This document shows positions 1 to 5,782 of a stretch of DNA of 6,359 nucleotides, one piece after another (position 1 is the stretch's first letter; each line of letters opens with the position of its first letter). Both the position numbers and the translations under genes were made by a program. Origin of the DNA: Bacteroidota bacterium (GTDB lineage Bacteria > Bacteroidota > Bacteroidia > Chitinophagales > Chitinophagaceae); NCBI GenBank assembly GCA_023423015.1, contig JAFAGE010000434.1, positions 1-6,359 on the forward strand, read 5' to 3'. The notes beneath the pieces were generated by a model. The model was not told where the DNA came from. It saw nothing but the letters and a program-made list of their open reading frames with translations, and did not search any database.

Positions 1-90
1 GATGGAGGGCGGAGAGCGATTATAATTAAACCCTTTTTCAAACAACCAGCATAATTGTCGCATAGTTTTAGGTCTTGGCCGACAAACTAC

Positions 91-141
91 CCGGATAAAA
101 ATATTTATCTACCAAATTCCATAGATAAATATCTGCTCCGG
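91..141. repeat. Inverted repeat / potential hairpin upstream of the membrane-nuclease gene pair
   Basis: A perfect 11-bp inverted repeat is present: ATATTTATCTA at 101-111 and TAGATAAATAT at 122-132, separated by 10 nt. A second short arm pair lies outside it: CCGGA at 91-95 and TCCGG at 137-141, with 5-nt and 4-nt unpaired stretches between. The half-sites are 21 bp apart start to start, about two helical turns, which would suit a dimeric DNA-binding protein. It could equally form an RNA hairpin. It lies about 90 bp upstream of the first start codon. No T-run follows the stem on either strand, so an intrinsic terminator is unlikely. The structure is read directly; its role is inference. Confidence 0.55.
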
Positions 142-230
142 AAAGGCTTTACCCGATATCTTTTCTGTTTTTCAATTTTGCTATCTGCCAGTATCTAAAG
201 TTTCACAACATTCGCATCTGTGACGAGAAT

Positions 231-848
231 ATGTACGGAGAATTTAAGGTGCAGGTAGATAAAGACGCACCCTATGTAATTGAAGCATTAAAGGGAATTT
301 ATCCCTCGAATAATCTGGAAGCCACCTTCGCCAGTAGCCTATTTGCGGGGTTGTTTCCAATTGACAATTTTATATTTGGTGTGACGAAAACTGATGTGTT
401 CATCCTGGCAAGTATTACAAACCGGGTGCTGACAGTCTGTCTTGAAAATCCGAAAAACAGATCCGATCTAAGCCAAATAAAAAACCGAATTGACTATTAT
501 CACAATGAGATAAAAGACGGACTTAGAAGTTTTGGCATTAAAGTTTCAAAAAGCAGGGCAACTATATCCATAAAATCATTTGAATTGTCAGGCATTTGGA
601 TCAGTACGTACACCTCGATTACATCTGAGTTCACAAAAAACTGGAAGTCTATTATTCTTGCACCTCTGATAGGATTGGTGGCCATTTTTTTGCTTGTTCA
701 CCATGGGCTATTCCCTGAAAGTAAGGCTGCAGATAAAACAACTGATACTGTTATTAGTTTTATATCGGGATTGATCGGCCTCTTTATGACTTTGGTTGGC
801 ATAGCTTTCTCAAAAGCATCAAACAAAAAGTTTAATTTTACTTTATGA
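231..848 (+). CDS. Unrecognised protein with soluble N-terminal domain and C-terminal two-helix membrane hairpin
   Basis: This 205-residue protein belongs to no family I recognise. Residues 1-139 look soluble: a mixed alpha/beta composition with a charged stretch around 73-97 and a beta-like T-I-S-I-K segment near 111-115. Two hydrophobic segments follow, at about 140-161 and 173-194. They are joined by a short polar loop (E-S-K-A-A-D-K-T-T-D) and followed by a lysine-bearing tail. This is a hairpin topology that would place the large N-terminal domain and the tail in the cytoplasm. There is no signal peptide. The ATG at 231 is the only convincing start; no clear Shine-Dalgarno precedes it, as is usual in Bacteroidota. 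The stop codon overlaps the start of the next gene (ATGA at 845-848), implying translational coupling and a shared role. Hand-counted GC over 241-840 is about 37-38%, lower than the permease downstream. A two-helix membrane effector fused to a sensor-like domain is one possible reading, on architecture alone. Confidence 0.8.
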   Translation: MYGEFKVQVDKDAPYVIEALKGIYPSNNLEATFASSLFAGLFPIDNFIFGVTKTDVFILASITNRVLTVCLENPKNRSDLSQIKNRIDYYHNEIKDGLRSFGIKVSKSRATISIKSFELSGIWISTYTSITSEFTKNWKSIILAPLIGLVAIFLLVHHGLFPESKAADKTTDTVISFISGLIGLFMTLVGIAFSKASNKKFNFTL

Positions 849-1216
849 AGCTTACGTTATTCCAATATATCAATGAACTCGAAAAGGCGTTGACTGAAAA
901 TGGTATTGAGGTAGCTAAGACTTCGCATAGGCTGGGCTTTCAACCCGACCTTATCTTCTACAATAAGGATGGTGAAATGATTGCGGTCGAAGTAAAGGAC
1001 GCTAAAAGCTATGGAGAACTCCCTTTATCTACGGCGATTCATTTACGAAACCTTAAAGAACTTTATTCAAACGTCGTTCTTGTAAGTCTATCAGATATCT
1101 CTCCCCCACTTTTAAGTTCCCTGGATTCTATCGGAGTAAAGCATCTTATTAAACCGGCTTCTGCTAAAGATGCAGGCGCCAGACTAGCGAATATGCATCT
1201 GAACCAGGCGATTTAG
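845..1216 (+). CDS. Small PD-(D/E)XK nuclease-fold protein (putative)
   Basis: The 123-residue product carries the core signature of the PD-(D/E)XK (restriction endonuclease-like) fold. P34-D35 sits at the start of a beta-strand (PDLIFY), a turn with D42-G43 follows, and then the strand M-I-A-V-E-V-K holds E49 and K51 as the E-x-K pair. The spacing D35-x13-E49 is normal for the family, where these residues bind Mg2+ and cleave phosphodiester bonds. A helix with acidic residues (E12, E14, E19) precedes the motif. A helix near 63-74, a strand (NVVLVSL, 76-82), and a later helix and strand (near 88-103) complete a minimal core. There is no extra DNA-recognition domain, signal peptide or membrane segment, so it would be a minimal stand-alone cytoplasmic domain. 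Its start overlaps the previous stop by 4 bp, so it is probably made together with the membrane protein. Its substrate is unknown, and a catalytically inactive relative cannot be excluded, although all three key residues are present. Confidence 0.75.
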   Translation: MKLTLFQYINELEKALTENGIEVAKTSHRLGFQPDLIFYNKDGEMIAVEVKDAKSYGELPLSTAIHLRNLKELYSNVVLVSLSDISPPLLSSLDSIGVKHLIKPASAKDAGARLANMHLNQAI

Positions 1217-1288
1217 GATAACTGCAGAATCGAATTGCTGTTTACCAATTTTTGGGAGAATAGCATCTAATTTAGTAGACTCCATACC

Positions 1289-1987
1289 TCACAAATAAAC
1301 TCCCGGCTCAACTTCCCAATTGAAAGGTTCGGTGAGGGTGCCTGGAGTTTGAAGTTTGTCGGGTTTTATGTTTTGGAATGTTGTTTTCTTAGTTCCTTTT
1401 TGTTCGTTGCCTTTTGTGTGGCTTCTTCGTTTGGTGAGGAAATTGTAACTGTATGCTTCAGAATCAAGCGTTGCCCTATGAAGGGTTGAAAGCTCTGCAC
1501 CGATTAAGATAAACGCTTTGCCGTCGTAACGGAATTTGTATGTACTGCTTGTTGTGTACCAGCTCCCCATAGTATAAAACAGCTGGAAGTCTATCTTAAT
1601 AATTCCCTTTTCTATTAATATATCCTGGAATGGATCATCCATAGCAGCGTTGTCGTGCATGAGAATGAAAGTATTGTTCTGTTCTGCCAATCGATAAGTA
1701 TTTGTAGCTGAATCTTTAAACAGTATCAGCAGAATTCTTGGCTGGGTGAGCACGGTATCTTCATGCCTGTTAACGATGCGTACACTATCCCTATGCTGAA
1801 GAACCACTACCGCGTCGGCTACTCCATTTTTATTCAGATCGCCTGTTGCGCTGTCGCGAATTACCCAGTCGGCAGGAATAAACTCAGTAAGGGTTTGTCC
1901 TTCGGCTTTTATAGAAGGATACGTAAAGGTTTGTCCGTAGGAAGTGCCGAAAAGCAAAATCAAGAAGAATGAGAATAATAGCCTCAT
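1289..1987 (-). CDS. Secreted protein with VCBS/FG-GAP-like calcium-type loop
   Basis: I place the start at the ATG complementary to 1985-1987, giving 232 residues. From there the protein opens with a classic Sec signal peptide (MRLLFSFFLILLFGTSYGQ), with cleavage expected around residue 18-19. A longer reading from a TTG at 2053 would bury this signal behind 22 unlikely residues and overlap the upstream gene by 10 bp. The mature part has G-D-L-N-K-N-G-V-A-D at about 49-58, a D-x-N-x-N-G-x-x-D loop typical of VCBS/FG-GAP-type repeats, followed by the strand AVVVLQ. A strand RILLILFKD (84-92) and a D-P-F-x-D-I-x-I segment (118-125) come next, then an aromatic W-Y-x-T-x-T-Y-K-F-R-Y stretch. From memory, this order resembles a widespread family of secreted hypothetical proteins with one such loop. 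The enzymatic or binding role is unknown. It lies 56 bp downstream of the lipoprotein gene on the same strand, so the two are probably co-transcribed. Confidence 0.75.
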   Translation of the reverse strand: MRLLFSFFLILLFGTSYGQTFTYPSIKAEGQTLTEFIPADWVIRDSATGDLNKNGVADAVVVLQHRDSVRIVNRHEDTVLTQPRILLILFKDSATNTYRLAEQNNTFILMHDNAAMDDPFQDILIEKGIIKIDFQLFYTMGSWYTTSSTYKFRYDGKAFILIGAELSTLHRATLDSEAYSYNFLTKRRSHTKGNEQKGTKKTTFQNIKPDKLQTPGTLTEPFNWEVEPGVYL

Positions 1988-2043
1988 AAGGTGTCGTACC
2001 AGGTATGGGTAAAGTATAAGCGAAGGTGGATCACCTTTCCCAA

Positions 2044-2880
2044 CTACTGACAATCATAAATTAATTTGTAAATACCGCCTTTATAATACTCTGCAGGAAA
2101 TGCAGGATAAGCCTGGAAGAAATTGTCGTTCATAGCAGTTCCGTCTACCGACAATGGAAGGCCCCTGGAATTATACTTTGCTACCGGGGCTGCATTGTTC
2201 CTGCTGTAGTTTCGGAATATAAATTGGAACACAGGATGCGCGCGATAGATGCTTATTTTATTATCGTATGAAGAGGATCTCCAGCCAAGAACACCAATAT
2301 TTCCACGATTATCGTATGTGTATGTGGGATTGCGAACCTTACCTGTGCTTAAATCCCGGATGCTTTCTTTCACTACTCTCCCCTGGGTATCGTATGTGAG
2401 TAAACTAACAGTGGTATCGCCCCATCCTGTAAATATGAGATCCTGGTTTTCTTCATTCCAGTCAAACTTTGCATGGAAAAGGAACGTATCTACAGCGAGT
2501 ACGCCATTTTGGTCGTAACCATATTTATGGGTGTAAGATTCCATCACGCTGTTTGGGTCATAAGCAGAACGCCACTCTCTCAGCCTGTTCTGTTTATCGT
2601 AGAAGAAGTATTGGTTAGGGTTGCCTGTGCCACCGTCAACATATGTAAGGCTTATGGGATTGCCGGCAGAATTGTAGGTAAATAGTCCATTGATTAACAG
2701 GTCGCGCACACCTCCATGCTCATGTACAATGCGACGCAATTTACAGTTGGCAAACTCGCCCGGACCCGCGGCGTCGCTGCTAACAGTTTCTGCATTAATC
2801 GATTCTTCGCTGGTAACTAATTCTTTCTCACAGGAGGTTAGGATAAGAAGGGCAAGTATTGCCGCAGAAGCAATTCTCAT
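2044..2880 (-). CDS. Lipoprotein with degenerate YD (RHS-like) motifs
   Basis: This 278-residue protein begins with a type II signal peptide: R2, a hydrophobic run, and the lipobox L14-T15-S16-C17. C17 would be lipidated. The following E-K-E resembles, loosely, the charged signal that sends Bacteroidota lipoproteins to the cell surface, so surface display is possible. The body contains at least six short motifs of the type aromatic-Y-[D/N]-x2-[G/N]-x-[I/V/L]: about 67-76 (FTYNSAGNPI), 92-100 (FFYDKQNRL), 120-128 (YGYDQNGVL), 161-169 (LTYDTQGRV), 187-195 (YTYDNRGNI) and 234-242 (AKYNSRGLP). These are the unit of YD/RHS repeats, which form beta-sheet shells in large RHS toxins. Here there are too few for a full shell and no toxin domain follows, so this is probably a small repeat lipoprotein. 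No Shine-Dalgarno is visible before the ATG at 2880. A candidate promoter lies at 2959-2990. The function is unknown. Confidence 0.8.
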   Translation of the reverse strand: MRIASAAILALLILTSCEKELVTSEESINAETVSSDAAGPGEFANCKLRRIVHEHGGVRDLLINGLFTYNSAGNPISLTYVDGGTGNPNQYFFYDKQNRLREWRSAYDPNSVMESYTHKYGYDQNGVLAVDTFLFHAKFDWNEENQDLIFTGWGDTTVSLLTYDTQGRVVKESIRDLSTGKVRNPTYTYDNRGNIGVLGWRSSSYDNKISIYRAHPVFQFIFRNYSRNNAAPVAKYNSRGLPLSVDGTAMNDNFFQAYPAFPAEYYKGGIYKLIYDCQ

Positions 2881-2958
2881 TGGTTAAGTGTTTATTGTGT
2901 TTTTATGAAGAGAAAAAGTCGGGTAGCTTCTCGCGGGATTGATGGAAGAAAGGAAGCA

Positions 2959-2990
2959 CTAAGATAATCAGCTTGTAAAAAAGATGCAAA
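2959..2990 (-). promoter_or_regulatory. Candidate Bacteroidota housekeeping promoter for the lipoprotein unit
   Basis: Reading the minus strand, TTTG (complement of 2987-2990) is followed after 20 nt by TATCTTAG (complement of 2959-2966). The Bacteroidota primary sigma factor recognises TTTG near -33 and TAnnTTTG near -7, spaced about 19-21 nt. The match is therefore complete at the upstream box and has one mismatch at the downstream box, with correct spacing. Transcription would begin roughly 70 nt before the lipoprotein ATG. No experimental evidence is available, and chance matches occur in AT-rich DNA. Confidence 0.45.
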
Positions 2991-3048
2991 TTGAATTGGG
3001 GGTTTTATTGATTATTTGCGAGTTGTGAAGGAAAAAATGAACGATTTC

Positions 3049-3086
3049 ATATGTCGCCGTTAGATCAATTAGAATTTACGACATAT
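3049..3086. repeat. 8-bp inverted repeat in the permease upstream region
   Basis: ATATGTCG at 3049-3056 is the exact reverse complement of CGACATAT at 3079-3086, with 22 nt between. The half-sites are 30 bp apart, close to three helical turns, so both would face the same side of the DNA. This could be a repressor or activator site for the permease gene. It could also be chance in an AT-rich region. No terminator-like T-run follows. Confidence 0.35.
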
Positions 3087-3244
3087 TAGAAGATAATGGA
3101 CCGACATTCAAACCCGCACATCGACTGTATCACAACCGCACATTTCACCCAGGCCGAACTTCTCGAACTATTGATTGTCACGAGTTTCTGACATTGGCAC
3201 ATAATTCCGTGCATACCCGCAGTCACCCCCTAATAGTAACACTC

Positions 3245-5605
3245 ATGGCTGCCGATCTTCTCCGCATGGCTTTTCGCAATATCCGTCGTCATCTCAGTTT
3301 TACTTTATTGAATGTATTCGGTCTTGCTTTAGGTATCGCGACCTGCATTATCATCTTCCTCGTAGTCCGCAATGAGCTGAGTTACGACGAATATCATAGT
3401 AAGGCAGATCGTATCTATCGTGTCACCCTGAATGCAATCGATTTTAATCCGAGCGTATCGATGGCAATAACACCAGCTCTGCGACATGACTACCCGGAAC
3501 TGGAGGTAACGCAGGTATGGTTTCAAAATGAGGTTGTTGTGAAAATCGGCGAGCAACGGTACAAGGAGAAAAGTTACTGTTTCGCAGATCAACACTTCAT
3601 GAATGTGTTCGATTATACGTGGCTTGCGGGTGATTTCCGATCGGCGTTGTCTGCCCCAAATTCCGCAGTGTTGACGGAGAGCATGGCGAATAAATATTTT
3701 GCTAAAGGCAAGGCGATGGGACAGGTTATCAAACTCGACAATCAATACGACCTCAAGATAACAGGAGTCATAAAAGATCCCCCGCCGAATACACATCTTC
3801 CTATCAGGTTCCTGGTATCCTTTGAAACGATCAGGAAAGAGCTCAATCCTGAGAAGATGCATATTATCCAAATAATGGGAGCCTTCACCTATTTCGTCAC
3901 GCCGGAGAATTATGATATAAAGAAATTACAAGGCCAGGTATATGGTTTTATCACGCGACACTGGGGTGAGAACTTTGCTAAAGAAGTACGCCTGCCGTTA
4001 CAACCGCTTCGTGAAATACACTATGACACCCGTTACCTGCATAACAGCGACATGCCGACTGTATCGAAGGAAACTTATTGGGCAGTGGGGGCGGTTGGGT
4101 TGCTTATCATAATGATAGCGGCTATAAATTTCATCAACCTTTCTACCGCGCTATCTGCCAAGCGAGCCAAAGAAGTAGGTGTGCGCAAAGTGCTAGGCGC
4201 CGATCGTTTTCAATTGGTGCGACAGTTTCTTAGCGAAACTGCACTAATGGTATTGCTGGCCCTGCTACTTGGCGTGCTCGCTGCAGCGTTGTTTCTTTCG
4301 AATGCCACAGACTGGCTGCAATTAAACATCGGGCCTGATGCTTTGTTTGAAAGGCAGGTGATATTTTTTATTGCAGGTCTAACGGTGGCTCTTACATTAA
4401 TCGCCGGTTTGTATCCTGCTTTTGTACAATCTGCCTTTAGCCCTGTGAAGGCATTTAAAAATACGATGACACCCATGGTGCGCGGCTTCTCACTGCGCAA
4501 AACTTTGGTTGTAACACAGTTTATCATTTCGCAAGTGCTGATCATCGGCACACTGGTTGTTGCTTCCCAGATGGACTATTTCACGAACCAGGACCTGGGC
4601 TTTAAGAAGGATATGATCGTTTCATTTTTTGTTCCGGACGGAAGCAAACGCGAAGTGCTTCAGCAACGGCTGATGTCCACTCCAGGCATTACTGCCACCA
4701 GCTTCTCAAGCGGCGAACCAACTTTCAATGCAAGTTTTGCTCCCTTCTCAGCTCCGGATCGCGGTATCGATAAGGAGGACGTAACAGAAATAAAATTCGT
4801 GGACGAACACTACACAGAAATGTTTGGCCTTACTATGTTGGCCGGTAAAATGCCAGCTCGTAAAGAGGCGAATGATACTCCTGGACAGGTGGTGGTCAAT
4901 GAAACCTTGATCCACAAGTTAGGTATCCGGGACCCACAACTCGCGATCGGAGTTCGATTCAAGGGTGGAGGCGATTATCTTACCATTGTCGGGGTAGTGC
5001 AGGATTTTCAAAGTGAATCGAAACACAAAATGAGGAGGCCTGTGATTATGGATTATGATAACGACCGGTTTTTCAGGGCCAGCGTCAGCCTGCAAGCGAA
5101 AGGATTGAAGCAAACCATAGCTAATATTGAAAAAAACTGGATGGCATTATTTCCGGATGAAATGTTCAATTACCAGTTCCTCGATGAGCGTGTTGCCAGC
5201 TTCTACCAGCAAGAGCAAAAGCTATATACAGCGTTCCGGTTCTTTGCGGGCATCGCTATCGTGATTGGTTGCCTTGGATTGTATGGCCTGATTGCTTTTG
5301 CAACCCTGCAACGAACAAAAGAGGTGGGAATCCGTAAGGTACTGGGTGCATCGCTTCAAGGTATTGTGTATATGTTCTCAAAAGAATTCATGTCATTAAT
5401 ATGCATTGCTTTTGTGATCGCCGCTCCCGTTGCCTATTATGCGATGAATAGCTGGCTGCAGAATTTTGCCTATCACATCAATATCAGTGCTGGTATTTTC
5501 ATCGTTGCCATTATCACTTCTTTTCTTATTGCCTCACTGACGATAGCTTCACAAGTGATAAAAGCAGCTTTGTCAAATCCGGTGAAAGCGTTAAGGACTG
5601 AGTGA
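3245..5605 (+). CDS. ABC transporter permease, MacB/FtsX type, two FtsX domains
   Basis: I start this inner-membrane protein at ATG 3245 (786 residues). The N-terminus MAADLLRMAFRN then aligns with the usual M-x6-7-AFRN opening of Bacteroidota FtsX-like permeases. An upstream in-frame TTG at 3194 would add 17 atypical residues. In order: a first transmembrane helix at about 20-41; a MacB-type periplasmic core (42-270); three helices (276-300, 328-350, 372-394) with the coupling motif K-R-A-K-E-V-G-V-R-K-V-L-G-A at 306-319; a fifth helix (418-440); a second periplasmic region; and three helices (664-687, 715-736, 748-771) with the repeat motif Q-R-T-K-E-V-G-I-R-K-V-L-G-A-S at 689-703. Both halves end in a P-V-K-A-[F/L] sequence. 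This duplicated eight-helix form is standard in Bacteroidota; family members use ATP hydrolysed by a partner to drive mechanotransmission, export or lipoprotein-related work. No ATPase gene lies in the window, so the partner must be encoded elsewhere. The substrate cannot be told. Confidence 0.93.
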   Translation: MAADLLRMAFRNIRRHLSFTLLNVFGLALGIATCIIIFLVVRNELSYDEYHSKADRIYRVTLNAIDFNPSVSMAITPALRHDYPELEVTQVWFQNEVVVKIGEQRYKEKSYCFADQHFMNVFDYTWLAGDFRSALSAPNSAVLTESMANKYFAKGKAMGQVIKLDNQYDLKITGVIKDPPPNTHLPIRFLVSFETIRKELNPEKMHIIQIMGAFTYFVTPENYDIKKLQGQVYGFITRHWGENFAKEVRLPLQPLREIHYDTRYLHNSDMPTVSKETYWAVGAVGLLIIMIAAINFINLSTALSAKRAKEVGVRKVLGADRFQLVRQFLSETALMVLLALLLGVLAAALFLSNATDWLQLNIGPDALFERQVIFFIAGLTVALTLIAGLYPAFVQSAFSPVKAFKNTMTPMVRGFSLRKTLVVTQFIISQVLIIGTLVVASQMDYFTNQDLGFKKDMIVSFFVPDGSKREVLQQRLMSTPGITATSFSSGEPTFNASFAPFSAPDRGIDKEDVTEIKFVDEHYTEMFGLTMLAGKMPARKEANDTPGQVVVNETLIHKLGIRDPQLAIGVRFKGGGDYLTIVGVVQDFQSESKHKMRRPVIMDYDNDRFFRASVSLQAKGLKQTIANIEKNWMALFPDEMFNYQFLDERVASFYQQEQKLYTAFRFFAGIAIVIGCLGLYGLIAFATLQRTKEVGIRKVLGASLQGIVYMFSKEFMSLICIAFVIAAPVAYYAMNSWLQNFAYHINISAGIFIVAIITSFLIASLTIASQVIKAALSNPVKALRTE

Positions 5606-5686
5606 TCATTTGAGCGACTGAGTAGATAAATCCGTTTGCTGGTGCTTTAACTTATAAGCCGAGTAGTCTTGGTTCATTATTTATGG

Positions 5687-5704
5687 CTTTAGTAATTACC
5701 AAGG
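5687..5704. promoter_or_regulatory. Operator-like dyad in the convergent gap
   Basis: GTAATTAC at 5692-5699 is a perfect 8-bp palindrome. Extending to CTTTAGTAATTACCAAGG (5687-5704) gives an 18-bp dyad with seven of nine pairs matching. It lies just upstream of a promoter-like CATCTTTG (5715-5722; one mismatch to TAnnTTTG). Such dyads are typical binding sites for winged-helix repressors, but no regulator gene is adjacent and both flanking genes end here rather than start. The role is speculative. Confidence 0.25.
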
Positions 5705-5728
5705 TATCAGTTGCCATCTTTGTACAAT

Positions 5729-5745
5729 GTATCAGGAGATGATAC
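5729..5745. repeat. Small hairpin between convergent genes
   Basis: GTATCA at 5729-5734 pairs with TGATAC at 5740-5745 around a 5-nt loop. The stem is short and has no T-run on either side, so it is a poor intrinsic terminator. It is the most compact stem seen in the gap between the permease and the downstream membrane gene. GTATCAG also occurs at 5704-5710. Confidence 0.25.
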
Positions 5746-5782
5746 TGGTAAAGAGTTCGCTGTGTATCGTATATTCTGCGCC

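Larger units (their letters stand above)
2881..3244. other. Divergent intergenic region between the lipoprotein and permease genes
   Basis: These 364 bp separate the divergently transcribed lipoprotein and permease genes. The region holds the candidate promoter for the minus-strand unit (2959-2990), an inverted repeat (3049-3086), and a direct repeat of CCGCACAT at 3114-3121 and 3136-3143 spaced 22 bp apart. TTAGA also occurs three times (3060-3064, 3070-3074, 3086-3090). No promoter of the Bacteroidota type with both boxes was found for the permease. A 31-codon ORF (ATG 3096 to stop 3191) is present but unsupported. No RNA gene or riboswitch was recognised. Confidence 0.6.

Noticed and set aside
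1..54. Frames open from the left edge that could be the tail of an upstream gene
   Set aside because: All three plus-strand frames close within the first 54 bases (at 25, 29 and 54), and the pieces are too short to recognise or to choose between.
177..204. TTTG (177-180) with TATCTAAAGTTTC downstream as a promoter for the first gene
   Set aside because: The downstream box does not fit TAnnTTTG at the right spacing, so no promoter was assigned.
1245..1255. CCAA-TTT-TTGG mini-hairpin between the convergent genes ending at 1216 and 1289, considered as a terminator
   Set aside because: A four-pair AT-rich stem with a 3-nt loop and no following T-run is too weak.
3096..3191. 31-codon ORF with an ATG start, ending 53 bp before the permease start
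   Set aside because: No Shine-Dalgarno or promoter, no recognisable sequence family, and a length common by chance. It could be a leader peptide, but nothing in the sequence supports that.
3329..3871. 180-codon minus-strand ORF opposite the permease
   Set aside because: It lies wholly inside the well-supported permease gene and its composition (many C, H and R residues, no domain) is typical of an antisense shadow.
4210..4551. 113-codon minus-strand ORF opposite the permease membrane segments
   Set aside because: A shadow of the permease coding frame with no recognisable features.
5596..5623. GACTGAGT direct repeat (5596-5603 and 5616-5623) around the permease stop codon, considered as an insertion or attachment site
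   Set aside because: Eight bases only, with no element, integrase or transposase nearby; most likely chance or a small local duplication.
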